Below, piece after piece: positions 8,803 to 18,190 of a stretch of DNA of 64,000 nt. Position 1 is the stretch's first letter, and the number at the start of each line of letters is the position of its first letter. Source of the DNA: Akkermansia sp. (lineage in GTDB: Bacteria > Verrucomicrobiota > Verrucomicrobiia > Verrucomicrobiales > Akkermansiaceae); NCBI GenBank assembly GCA_017398765.1, contig JAFQEY010000055.1, forward strand, positions 1 to 64,000. Direction: 5' to 3'. The notes under the pieces were generated by a model. That model searched no databases. It was given only the letters and a program-made list of their open reading frames with translations, and had not been told where the DNA came from. Both the position numbers and the translations under genes were made by a program.

Positions 8803-9774
8803 TCAATTATTTCCCTTGGAAGTGTTGTCCTTGTTGCTTTGTTGCATCATGGGCAGAAGCTGTGTCTCTGTGTATTGTATATTTTTTTCGAGCTTTTTAC
8901 CCAGACGAGATTCCGGATTGACGGCGTGTGCCTCCTTCATCCATTTGAGCATGTTGGGGATATCTCGGAGAAAGGCGTAGGTGTCGGATTTGGCGCGGAG
9001 TGCTTCCTGCCGCACGTCCGTATCCAGATCCTCCCGGGCGAGGAATGAGTCCAGCGCGGCGATGTGGCTGCGGATGAGCTGCGGTTCGAACTGCCCGCGG
9101 AAGGAGTCGAGCAGTTCCCGCAGCTCGGCCATTTGCCGGATGCGCGCTTCGCTGACCCGGCAATATCGGCGGTAGCCCAAGGTGTCGTCCGGGTCATGTT
9201 CAGCGATGGATTGCAACAATTCGGGGTATTTATCGCGGCAGGCTTCCGGCAGGAGGTTGAGCGCCTCTGCGAGCGCTCGGGCAGACGCTGCTCCGGTGAG
9301 CGTATGGGCTCGCTTTAGTGCTTCGTTTCGGGCCTTGAGCGTTTCAAATGCCCGATTCAGCAGGGGGAGGTAGTCCGCTGTGGTGCGCGTGGTGCCGGAG
9401 AGCGTGGCAAAAGGATACCCCTGCGCATCCAGCAGAACAGCATAGGGCAACCCCTCCGCCCGATAGGATACCAGCAGTGCCGTGCGTTTGTCCCACTCTT
9501 CCTTCGAGATTTTCTTCACCAGCTCGGGGTTGCGGGGGTAATCCACTTCCACCAGCACCAGCTTATCGTCCATTGCCCTGTTGAATTCCGGCGAATCCAG
9601 TATTTTGGTTCTCAGATGAATACAGGCCGTGCACCAATCCGTACCTGTGAAGTTCAGCATGATGCACCGCCCGTCCTTGCGGGTAACGGACAGGGCTTCT
9701 TCAAGGCCGGTGAATTCGGTCAGGGCGGGCAGCGGAGCGCACAGCAGTGCCCACAGAGCTAGGAGGCGTTTCAT
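8803..9774 (-). CDS. Secreted thioredoxin-fold protein
   Basis: 323 residues from the ATG at 9774, giving the signal peptide MKRLLALWALLCAPLPALT. The thioredoxin-like domain follows: MLNFTGTDWCTACIHL holds a CxxC redox pair (CTAC), and LPYAVLLDAQG supplies the cis-Pro strand. About 190 helical residues follow with no family I recognise. It is expected to act in the periplasm on disulfides or as a thiol-redox partner. The start fits the promoter at 9782-9809, whose -10 box ends 7 bp before this ATG. The C-terminus is Lys/Asn rich. Confidence 0.8.
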   Translation of the reverse strand: MKRLLALWALLCAPLPALTEFTGLEEALSVTRKDGRCIMLNFTGTDWCTACIHLRTKILDSPEFNRAMDDKLVLVEVDYPRNPELVKKISKEEWDKRTALLVSYRAEGLPYAVLLDAQGYPFATLSGTTRTTADYLPLLNRAFETLKARNEALKRAHTLTGAASARALAEALNLLPEACRDKYPELLQSIAEHDPDDTLGYRRYCRVSEARIRQMAELRELLDSFRGQFEPQLIRSHIAALDSFLAREDLDTDVRQEALRAKSDTYAFLRDIPNMLKWMKEAHAVNPESRLGKKLEKNIQYTETQLLPMMQQSNKDNTSKGNN

Positions 9775-9781
9775 CCTCTCC

Positions 9782-9809
9782 ATTGTAGCCAAAGTTGACG
9801 CTACCGCAA
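9782..9809 (-). promoter_or_regulatory. Promoter abutting the thioredoxin-fold gene
   Basis: Minus strand: TTGCGG (9804-9809), 16 bp, TACAAT (9782-9787). Seven bases separate the -10 box from the ATG at 9774, predicting a leaderless transcript. Confidence 0.55.
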
Positions 9810-9888
9810 GAAAAATTTGAAAGGGCGGTGACTCGATATTCGTCCCTCTTGCATGCAGAGAGGATGAACAGCGGGGGCGTATGGGTGC

Positions 9889-10257
9889 CTATCCGGCTGA
9901 TGAAAGGGAGAGCATGGACATCAAATCGCTTTCGCCGATGATGGGGATGCCCAGCTTGACGGCTTTGTCCCGTTTGGAGCCGCCGCCCTCGCCCGCCACC
10001 AGATAATCCGTTTTTTTGGTGACGGAACCGGTGGCTTTGCCTCCGGCGGCGGCTATCATTTTCTCAAACTCCGGGCGCGGGCGGCTCAGGGCCCCGGTCA
10101 GCACGAAAGTCTTGCCGGAAAGCGGGCCTGCCTGAACGGTGAGCAGATTCTCCTCGAATACGGAGGAAATAGGATTGATTCCCAGGTTGCCCAGCGTTTC
10201 CATCACCATTTCACCCGCCGGGGAAAGGAAATACTGCCGGAGTTTATGACAGGACAC
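9889..10257 (-). pseudogene. Displaced 3' end of ligA (HhH4 remnant + BRCT)
   Basis: The open frame from a GTG at 10257 encodes 122 residues matching the last part of NAD-dependent DNA ligase: YFLSPAGEMVMETLGNLGINP, then a BRCT domain with [14 protein letters not shown] and [15 protein letters not shown]. The match continues upstream in the same frame (IGSVSCHKL, a helix-hairpin-helix 4 turn) and past an in-frame TGA at 10327-10329, where a short stretch again resembles HhH3. It has the high-GC look of the first two thirds of ligA, unlike the AT-rich DNA in between. The best reading is the original ligA 3' end left behind after recombination. A small expressed BRCT protein is possible but less likely. 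Confidence 0.7.
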
Positions 10258-10383
10258 AGAGCCGATGGGATGGGTGAATTTGAGCCTGTTCGCGCTGAGT
10301 ATCTTCGGTTGCGCTGTTGTTACTCCTCAGTATAACGGACTAAGTATCTGAAATATAGAGAGCTGAAAAGAAGGTGAGCAGCT

Positions 10384-11232
10384 TCAGGATATGACATTTG
10401 CCCCGTACGACTCTTGAGAGTTCAGTGCTGCAAACAGAGAATCCGGGGTGATTTTCTGAACTCCCCATTTTTCTGCTTCTCTTGTCTTGCTTGTCACCTT
10501 GAATTGATTGTTGAAGCCAACAACCAGATAATCTGCCTCTCTGACCGTTTTGGATATGTATCCACCAGCTTGAATTATTAGTTCCTCAACAGCAGTTTGC
10601 GAGAGCGTTTGATGTGCTTTTCCGGTGATAATAAAATTGAAGCCTTCTACTTCTACATCACACTTATCACCCATTGCATGCCCTTGTTCATCTAGTTTTC
10701 CCGTATATGCAGGCAAATGATTGCTTTTTTTGCTGCGTTTACAGAGAACTTTATATGTTCCGGTACGCTGTTGAACGTAACTTTCCCAATGCTCACATCC
10801 CCAGTTGTCTGCGCGGTGTATTTCTCGCTTGATTATACCGTAAAAGGGATCCAGATGATACTGCCCAATAGGGTTTGGAGCGTTTATGATGGCTGTTACG
10901 GATTCGGCAGAAATATGGCACAACGTGGCTATGTCGTTCCATTCCGGAATGCTGAGAAGTTTTGTGAAGAAAGTGGTTAACTCTTTCGTCTTGATGTTGT
11001 TTTTTGTCAGAAATGTTTTCCCGAAATCTTCAAATGTCCAATCCTGTATATGCTCTTTAATCGGCGTTTCTGTGTGGAATATGGCAATGTTTTTTACCTT
11101 TTTCCCGGTGCGAACATATATTCTGGATGCACAGTTTTCACAGGTCATGCGCTTAAAACCGTATGTGCCGATATCAAATGTGTACGGATGTCCGCAAACC
11201 TGGCAGGTAACTTCTTTATGTGAGAGCGTCAT
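10384..11232 (-). CDS. Zn-ribbon protein with C-terminal BRCT domain
   Basis: 282 residues starting 3 nt after the ligA stop, so probably translationally coupled. Near the N-terminus CQVCGHPY and a second CENC pair form a likely zinc ribbon (Cys at about 10, 13, 32, 35). The middle (50-190) has no recognised family. The C-terminal about 85 residues form a BRCT-like domain: FNFIITGK, EELIIQAGG, DYLVVGF, GVQKITPDSLFAAL. BRCT domains bind DNA ends, poly-ADP-ribose or phosphopeptides; with ligA next door a role in DNA-end handling is a reasonable guess only. Composition is AT-rich like the 3' third of ligA and unlike the rest of the region, suggesting that both arrived together. Confidence 0.75.
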   Translation of the reverse strand: MTLSHKEVTCQVCGHPYTFDIGTYGFKRMTCENCASRIYVRTGKKVKNIAIFHTETPIKEHIQDWTFEDFGKTFLTKNNIKTKELTTFFTKLLSIPEWNDIATLCHISAESVTAIINAPNPIGQYHLDPFYGIIKREIHRADNWGCEHWESYVQQRTGTYKVLCKRSKKSNHLPAYTGKLDEQGHAMGDKCDVEVEGFNFIITGKAHQTLSQTAVEELIIQAGGYISKTVREADYLVVGFNNQFKVTSKTREAEKWGVQKITPDSLFAALNSQESYGANVIS

Positions 11233-11235
11233 GAA

Positions 11236-13890
<2,655 letters not shown>

Positions 13891-13891
13891 C

Positions 13892-13976
13892 TACCACAGA
13901 CGGGACTCGAACCCGTACGCCTGTTGAAGGGCGGGAGATTTTAAGTCTCCTGCGTCTACCATTCCGCCACTGTGGC
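13892..13976 (-). tRNA. tRNA-Leu, anticodon TAA
   Basis: 85-nt class II tRNA: acceptor GCCACAG/CTGTGGT with a G-U first pair and discriminator A; D arm GCGGAATGGTAGACGC; anticodon stem GGAGA/TCTCC around CTTAAAA, giving TAA; a long variable arm (CGCCC...GGCG) and T arm ACGGGTTCGAGTCCCGT. CCA not encoded. It lies 46 bp upstream of ligA on the same strand. Confidence 0.95.
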
Positions 13977-14049
13977 ATGCATTGCTGCAAGCGTATTCAA
14001 GCACGAAGAACCGGTTTTGACAAGGAAAAAGGAAGCCTTTTCTGTCATG

Positions 14050-14616
14050 TCAGCCTTTAATCCCCGGAATGAGCGCGGCCATGCGCAGTACTGCTTCGTC
14101 CGTTTCTTCCCGTCGGGCGGCAAAATCTGCGGCACTCCACCATTCCAGTGCGTCTGATTCATCAGAAATCACAACGTTTTCATGCGGGGCGCGGAGCAGG
14201 TAGCGGATGTCGTAGTGATAGTGCGCTTCTTCGCCCGGTCGGGCAGGGATGAGGTGAATGTCGATGTCGAAGATATCCTCGCTGATGGGGCTAATGCCGC
14301 TGATGCCGCTTTCTTCCTCTGCTTCGCGGAGCGCCACGGAGAGCGTGTCACATTGCCCGTCTGCATGCCCGCCGGGTTGAACCCAGCGTTTGAGTTTGCG
14401 GTGCAGGCTCATCAATGCTTTGTCTCCCGTTGGATTCAGTAGCCACGCAGAACCGGTGATATGACCTGCCGTGTGTGTGCGCTCAAAGCAATTCTCGGTG
14501 CTCTTTACGAAAGCCAGAATTTGGGCGGCAGCGGCTTTTCGCGCATGTTTTTCTCTGCAATATCGCTCTAATTTTTTGACTAAATCGCCTGTTCTGTCAT
14601 ACAATCCACTGCACAT
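14050..14616 (-). CDS. Nudix hydrolase
   Basis: 188 residues. The Nudix box is recognisable as GGHADGQCDTLSVAL followed by REAEEESGI: the metal-binding REAEEESG core is intact, but the first Glu of the GX5E pattern is replaced by Cys. Nudix enzymes hydrolyse nucleoside diphosphate-X compounds; the substrate cannot be assigned. The sequence QPGGHADG resembles a widespread Nudix subfamily with an N-terminal helical segment, here residues 1-45. The start ATG at 14616 lies 6 bp after a good -10 box, fitting a leaderless mRNA. It stands alone between a tRNA and a divergent small gene. Confidence 0.88.
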   Translation of the reverse strand: MCSGLYDRTGDLVKKLERYCREKHARKAAAAQILAFVKSTENCFERTHTAGHITGSAWLLNPTGDKALMSLHRKLKRWVQPGGHADGQCDTLSVALREAEEESGISGISPISEDIFDIDIHLIPARPGEEAHYHYDIRYLLRAPHENVVISDESDALEWWSAADFAARREETDEAVLRMAALIPGIKG

Positions 14617-14622
14617 GTCTTT

Positions 14623-14650
14623 ATTTTACGAATTTTACGACGAAATTCAA
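14623..14650 (-). promoter_or_regulatory. Promoter abutting the Nudix gene
   Basis: Minus strand: TTGAAT (14645-14650), 16 bp, TAAAAT (14623-14628), then 6 bp to the ATG. The predicted transcription start is the A of the start codon. Confidence 0.6.
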
Positions 14651-14690
14651 GTTTTCTTAAAGAAATTAGGTGTTTAGTTTTAATTTAGTA

Positions 14691-14719
14691 TTGTCATGCA
14701 GCTTCGGATGTGGTACCAT
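14691..14719 (+). promoter_or_regulatory. Promoter for the small lipoprotein-like gene at 14776
   Basis: TTGTCA (14691-14696), 17 bp, TACCAT (14714-14719). Predicted start near 14726, about 50 nt before the ATG. It is divergent from the Nudix promoter, with 40 bp between the two. Confidence 0.5.
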
Positions 14720-14775
14720 AGCGAGCGAAGAGAGGGTACAGGGGCTCTCTGCCAAGCAAAGACGAAAACACATAT

Positions 14776-14928
14776 ATGCAAGTTTTTAGAGTAAGCGTCG
14801 CTACCGTTGTTCGCCGTGTCACAGTGTGTGCAGCGTTGCTGTTGTGCAGTTGTTGCCTGACCTCATGTTCCATTATCGGCTCCATCATCGCGTTGCCGTT
14901 CCGCCTGTTGGATGCCATTATCGGATAA
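14776..14928 (+). CDS. Very small lipoprotein-like protein (50 aa)
   Basis: Starts with ATG in the context CACATATATG and encodes 50 residues. An N-terminal basic stretch is followed by a hydrophobic core (ALLLCSCCLTSC) with several cysteines that could serve as a lipobox (LTSC or LCSC), and a short hydrophobic tail SIIGSIIALPFRLLDAIIG. It fits a small exported lipoprotein, perhaps one that sits at the membrane. No family recognised. It lies 30 bp upstream of another lipoprotein gene and shares its strand, so the two may be cotranscribed. Confidence 0.6.
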   Translation: MQVFRVSVATVVRRVTVCAALLLCSCCLTSCSIIGSIIALPFRLLDAIIG

Positions 14929-14958
14929 TACAACATCTTCCACATACCCCAGCCCATT

Positions 14959-15405
14959 ATGCAATCCGTCGTTAAGAAACTTCTCCTGCTGGTGCCGGTC
15001 GTGTTCGGACTGGTATCCTGTCAGTCAGGTGTTGACCTGCGTCAGGCGTATGCCACGTCACCGGACGCCGTAGTCAGCATCAATCAGGTAGACCCCGCTT
15101 ACCGGGCCTACTTCCGTGCGCAGCATGGTTCGAACTTTTCTTTGGCTGACCAGCGGCGGGCTCTTGCGGCGGCCGTGGCAACAGCCCGCACGCCGGTGCC
15201 TCGCTATATGCCTGCATCTGTAGCAAATCCGCCTCGGAAGAAGGCAAGTCGCAGCCGTTATCTTGCCAAGCGTAGTTCCAAGGCTACTCGCCGCTCTGTT
15301 GCAAAGCGCGGGCGGGTTTCGGCATCTCGCCGCTCCGTTGCAAAGCGCGGAAGAGCGGCAACAAACAAGCGTCTTGCCCGCAACACGCGGAAGCGCAGAC
15401 GCTGA
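14959..15405 (+). CDS. Lipoprotein with a strongly basic C-terminal tail
   Basis: 148 residues. Signal peptide with lipobox: MQSVVKKLLLLVPVVFGLVSC, lipid-modified Cys probably at 21. Residues 22-85 look like a small folded domain (DPAYRAYFRAQHGS). From about 90 on the chain is almost entirely Lys, Arg, Ser and Ala and contains two near copies of RRSVAKRGR; such tails can bind nucleic acid or acidic envelope polymers. No family recognised. The start is ATG with no Shine-Dalgarno; it follows the 50-residue gene by 30 bp. Confidence 0.7.
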   Translation: MQSVVKKLLLLVPVVFGLVSCQSGVDLRQAYATSPDAVVSINQVDPAYRAYFRAQHGSNFSLADQRRALAAAVATARTPVPRYMPASVANPPRKKASRSRYLAKRSSKATRRSVAKRGRVSASRRSVAKRGRAATNKRLARNTRKRRR

Positions 15406-15439
15406 TATGGTTTGTGTAACCATTTGTATCGGCTGATGG

Positions 15440-15481
15440 GCGTTTAGCCTGTCAGCTGTTTTTTTTAGGGTGACTAAACGC
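15440..15481. other. Large inverted repeat with T tract in the loop
   Basis: GCGTTTAG (15440-15447) pairs perfectly with CTAAACGC (15474-15481); CCT and AGG extend the stem inward around a loop containing eight T. It lies between the basic-tail lipoprotein and mmdA. It could end the upstream transcript or act as a protein-binding site; the T run is inside rather than after the stem, so it is not a classical terminator. Confidence 0.4.
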
Positions 15482-15590
15482 TTGGCGGACGTAGAAAATC
15501 TTGTTCTCAAAAGGATTTTACTTCCCTTGAAGCTGACTCTATGGTACAATGCAGCAGCGGTGGGGGGCTAGGCTCTCTTTCGTTGCGGGT

Positions 15591-15613
15591 GCACAGTGTT
15601 TTAACAGCTGTGC
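15591..15613 (+). other. Hairpin in the mmdA leader
   Basis: GCACAG (15591-15596) / CTGTGC (15608-15613) with an 11-nt loop, 30 nt before the mmdA start. A -10-like TACAAT is at 15545-15550 but no good -35 accompanies it. Possible control point for the decarboxylase operon. Confidence 0.3.
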
Positions 15614-15642
15614 CGTAATACTTATAGTTAAGATAAACATAT

Positions 15643-17208
15643 ATGGCAATAGATCCTAAACTGCTTGAAGAACTTGAATCCCGGCGTCAGAAAGTCATCA
15701 TTTCCGGCGGTCAGGATAAGATTGACAAGCGCCATGAAAAGGGCGACTGGACCGCCCGTGAACGAATTGATTGCTTGTTTGACAATGGTTCGTTTACGGA
15801 AATAGGCATGCACACCCGCCACCACTGCAGCAATTTTGGCATGCAGGATAAGTATATTCCGGGGGAGGGGATTGTTTCCGGGTTCGGGCTTGTGGCGGGG
15901 CGTCCCGTCGCGGCCGTTTCGGCTGACTTCATGGCTCAGGGCGGCTCGCTGGGTTACATGCATGCTCAGAAAATTTGTGATGCTCAGCAATACGCTCTCA
16001 AGGCCGGCATGCCCATCATTCAGATGAACGACTCCGGTGGTGCCCGATTGCAGGAAGGCGTGGAGGCTCTTACCGGTTTCGGAAACGTATTTTATAACAA
16101 CGTGGCCGCTTCCGGCGTGGTGCCTCAGATTTCGCTTATTCTTGGACCCTGTGCCGGCGGTGCGGCCTACTCCCCGGCGCTGACCGACTTCATCATTATA
16201 CGTCAGGGTGGTGCAGCCGGCATGTATATCACCGGCCCGAAAGTGATTGAGCAGGTGACATACGAGAAGTGCACCATGGAGGAAATTGGCGGTGCTGCCG
16301 TGCATGCATCCGTTTCCGGCAATGCTCATTTCATTGCTCGCACGGATGAGGAGGCTATCTCCATTGCCAAGCGTCTGTTGACCTACCTGCCGTCCAATAA
16401 TGCACAGGAGGCTCCGCATGACCTCTCCACCCCGTTGGATATTGCTGATGATGAGGGGATGAATGACATTATTCCCGGCAACAACAACGAACCGCTGGAC
16501 GTGCAGAAAGTCATAGCCCGCCTGGTGGATGAGGATTCTTTCATGGAGGTACATGCCTCCTTTGCCGGTAACGTGGTGGTAGGCTTTGCCCGCATTTGCG
16601 GTGTAGTGGTCGGTATTATCGCCAACCAGCCTGCTGTAAAGGCCGGCTGCCTGGATATTGATGCATCCGACAAGGCTGCCCGCTTTATCCGCTGCTGTGA
16701 TGCTTTCAACATCCCGCTGGTGAATCTGGTGGACGTGCCCGGCTTCCTGCCCGGCAAGCAGCAGGAACGCGGCGGCATCATCCGCCACGGTGCCAAGATG
16801 ATTTACGCCTACTCCTCCGCCACCGTGCCCAAGGTGACGCTTATTCTCCGCAAGGCATACGGCGGTGCCTACATTGCCATGTGTTCCAAATCATTGGGCG
16901 CGGATGCCGTATATGCCTGGCCCTGCGCGGAAATTGCCGTCATGGGTGCGGCCGGGGCCGTGCCGATTCTCTATGGGCGCAAGCTTGCAGCCATTGAAGA
17001 CCCGGCTGAGCGGGAGGCTGAGCAGAAACGCCTCTATGACGAATATGTGGAGGCTTTCTACAACCCCTACGCCGCTGCTGCGTCCGATCAGGTGACGGAG
17101 ATTATCAACCCGAAGGAATCCCGCGCCCGCATTGCGCTCACGCTGCGTACCCTGCTGGGCAAGCGAGAGGCGGCTCCTGCCCGCAAACACGGCAACATTC
17201 CGCTGTAA
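15643..17208 (+). CDS. mmdA: Methylmalonyl-CoA decarboxylase, carboxyltransferase (alpha) subunit
   Basis: 521 residues, the normal length for MmdA/PccB-type carboxyltransferases. Two crotonase-fold halves are visible: the N half with GYMHAQKICDAQQYALK, NDSGGARLQEGVEAL and GPCAGGAAYSPALTDF, the C half with VDVPGFLPGKQQERGGIIRHGAK and KAYGGAYIAMCSK, the oxyanion-hole glycines. It moves the carboxyl group from methylmalonyl-CoA to biotin on the carrier protein. PccB of propionyl-CoA carboxylase is very similar, but the adjacent membrane beta subunit and gamma subunit favour the sodium-pump decarboxylase. First gene of mmdA-D-C-B. Start ATG follows AAACATAT without Shine-Dalgarno. Confidence 0.93.
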   Translation: MAIDPKLLEELESRRQKVIISGGQDKIDKRHEKGDWTARERIDCLFDNGSFTEIGMHTRHHCSNFGMQDKYIPGEGIVSGFGLVAGRPVAAVSADFMAQGGSLGYMHAQKICDAQQYALKAGMPIIQMNDSGGARLQEGVEALTGFGNVFYNNVAASGVVPQISLILGPCAGGAAYSPALTDFIIIRQGGAAGMYITGPKVIEQVTYEKCTMEEIGGAAVHASVSGNAHFIARTDEEAISIAKRLLTYLPSNNAQEAPHDLSTPLDIADDEGMNDIIPGNNNEPLDVQKVIARLVDEDSFMEVHASFAGNVVVGFARICGVVVGIIANQPAVKAGCLDIDASDKAARFIRCCDAFNIPLVNLVDVPGFLPGKQQERGGIIRHGAKMIYAYSSATVPKVTLILRKAYGGAYIAMCSKSLGADAVYAWPCAEIAVMGAAGAVPILYGRKLAAIEDPAEREAEQKRLYDEYVEAFYNPYAAAASDQVTEIINPKESRARIALTLRTLLGKREAAPARKHGNIPL

Positions 17209-17228
17209 ATTCACCCAAATAAACCAAT

Positions 17229-17669
17229 ATGTTAACCATCCAGACACTCGCTGCGCTAGATATGGATGCCGTGACCTATCAGGTAACCGGCATGTGCGTG
17301 GTGTTCTGCTGCCTCGTTTTGCTGAGCCTCATTCTGACGGTCTCCGGCAATGTGGCACAGCGTCTTGATGCATCTCGCAAGGCCAAGGCAGCTGCCGCTC
17401 AGGCAGCTATGGCCCCGGTGGCAGCCCCTGCACCAGCGGTAGCTGCCCCGGAGCTGCCTCCTGCGGAGGTTGCGGCACTTGCCGCCGGCATCTACGACGC
17501 TGCCCGCAGCAGCATTACACCGGAGGTTGTGGCTGCCATTGCCGCTGCCGTCAAAGTGACGGTGGGCAATGAAGCCCGTATCCTCGACATCCAACCCGTT
17601 GATACTGCCTACGGGCAGAGCGGCCGCACCACGACCATCGTCAACAAAAACTTCCCTGTTAGAGGTTAA
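17229..17669 (+). CDS. Sodium-pump decarboxylase gamma/delta subunit (OadG-like)
   Basis: 146 residues. One N-terminal membrane helix (VTGMCVVFCCLVLLSLILTV) is followed by an Ala/Pro-rich linker and a small C-terminal region (ARSSITPEVVAAIAAAVKVTVG) typical of OadG/MmdD small subunits, which hold the carboxyltransferase and membrane subunits together. It is weakly conserved in all species, so the call rests largely on position between mmdA and the biotin carrier, as in the known order A-D-C-B. The C-terminus NKNFPVRG resembles the end of related subunits. Begins 20 nt after mmdA. Confidence 0.8.
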   Translation: MLTIQTLAALDMDAVTYQVTGMCVVFCCLVLLSLILTVSGNVAQRLDASRKAKAAAAQAAMAPVAAPAPAVAAPELPPAEVAALAAGIYDAARSSITPEVVAAIAAAVKVTVGNEARILDIQPVDTAYGQSGRTTTIVNKNFPVRG

Positions 17670-17726
17670 TTTCCCTCTGCGAACATCTCAAATAATTCAC
17701 TAAACAAAAAACACCAATATATCAAT

Positions 17727-18122
17727 ATGAAACAGCTCCGTATTACCGTTGCCGGTCAGACCTTTGACGTAACCGTTGAAACCGTGAATGGCTCCGCCCC
17801 CGTGGCCGCCGCTCCGGCTCCCGCACCCGTTGCCGCTCCCGTGGTGGCTGCTCCTGTGGTGGCCGCTCCCGTTGCTGCTCCTGCACCCGCCGCTGCTCCT
17901 GCAGGTGCCGGTACTCCCATCTCCAGCCCGCTTGCCGGTAAGGTGGTGTCCCTCGACGTGACGCCCGGCACGGTCGTGAAGGAAGGAGATCAGGTAATGA
18001 CCCTGGAGGCCATGAAGATGAACACCGTTATCTACGCTCCTGCAGCCGGTACGGTTACTTCCTTTGCCGTGAAGCCAGGTGATACCGTGGCTGAGGGTCA
18101 GGCTCTGGCCTATCTCGGTTAA
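17727..18122 (+). CDS. mmdC: Biotin carboxyl carrier protein of the decarboxylase
   Basis: 131 residues: a short N-terminal beta segment (MKQLRITVAGQTFDVTVE), an Ala/Pro/Val linker of about 40 residues, then a biotinyl domain with the signature EAMKM at 94-98, where Lys97 is the biotin attachment site. It carries CO2 from the carboxyltransferase to the membrane beta subunit. The linker is unusually repetitive (VAAPVVAAP units), giving the biotin domain reach. Third gene of the operon, 57 nt after the gamma subunit. Start ATG within a CAATATATCAATATG leader. Confidence 0.93.
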   Translation: MKQLRITVAGQTFDVTVETVNGSAPVAAAPAPAPVAAPVVAAPVVAAPVAAPAPAAAPAGAGTPISSPLAGKVVSLDVTPGTVVKEGDQVMTLEAMKMNTVIYAPAAGTVTSFAVKPGDTVAEGQALAYLG

Positions 18123-18190
18123 TTCCCGTCCGCTACGGCTCCGCTGATTCATTATCGGCGGAGGGTGTATCAACATTATCTATTACAGAT

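Noticed and set aside
13892-13976. tRNA-Leu(UAA) as attachment site for the foreign ligA DNA
   Set aside because: No repeat of the tRNA 3' end was found near 10.3 kb, and the composition break lies inside ligA at about 12.2 kb, not at the tRNA.
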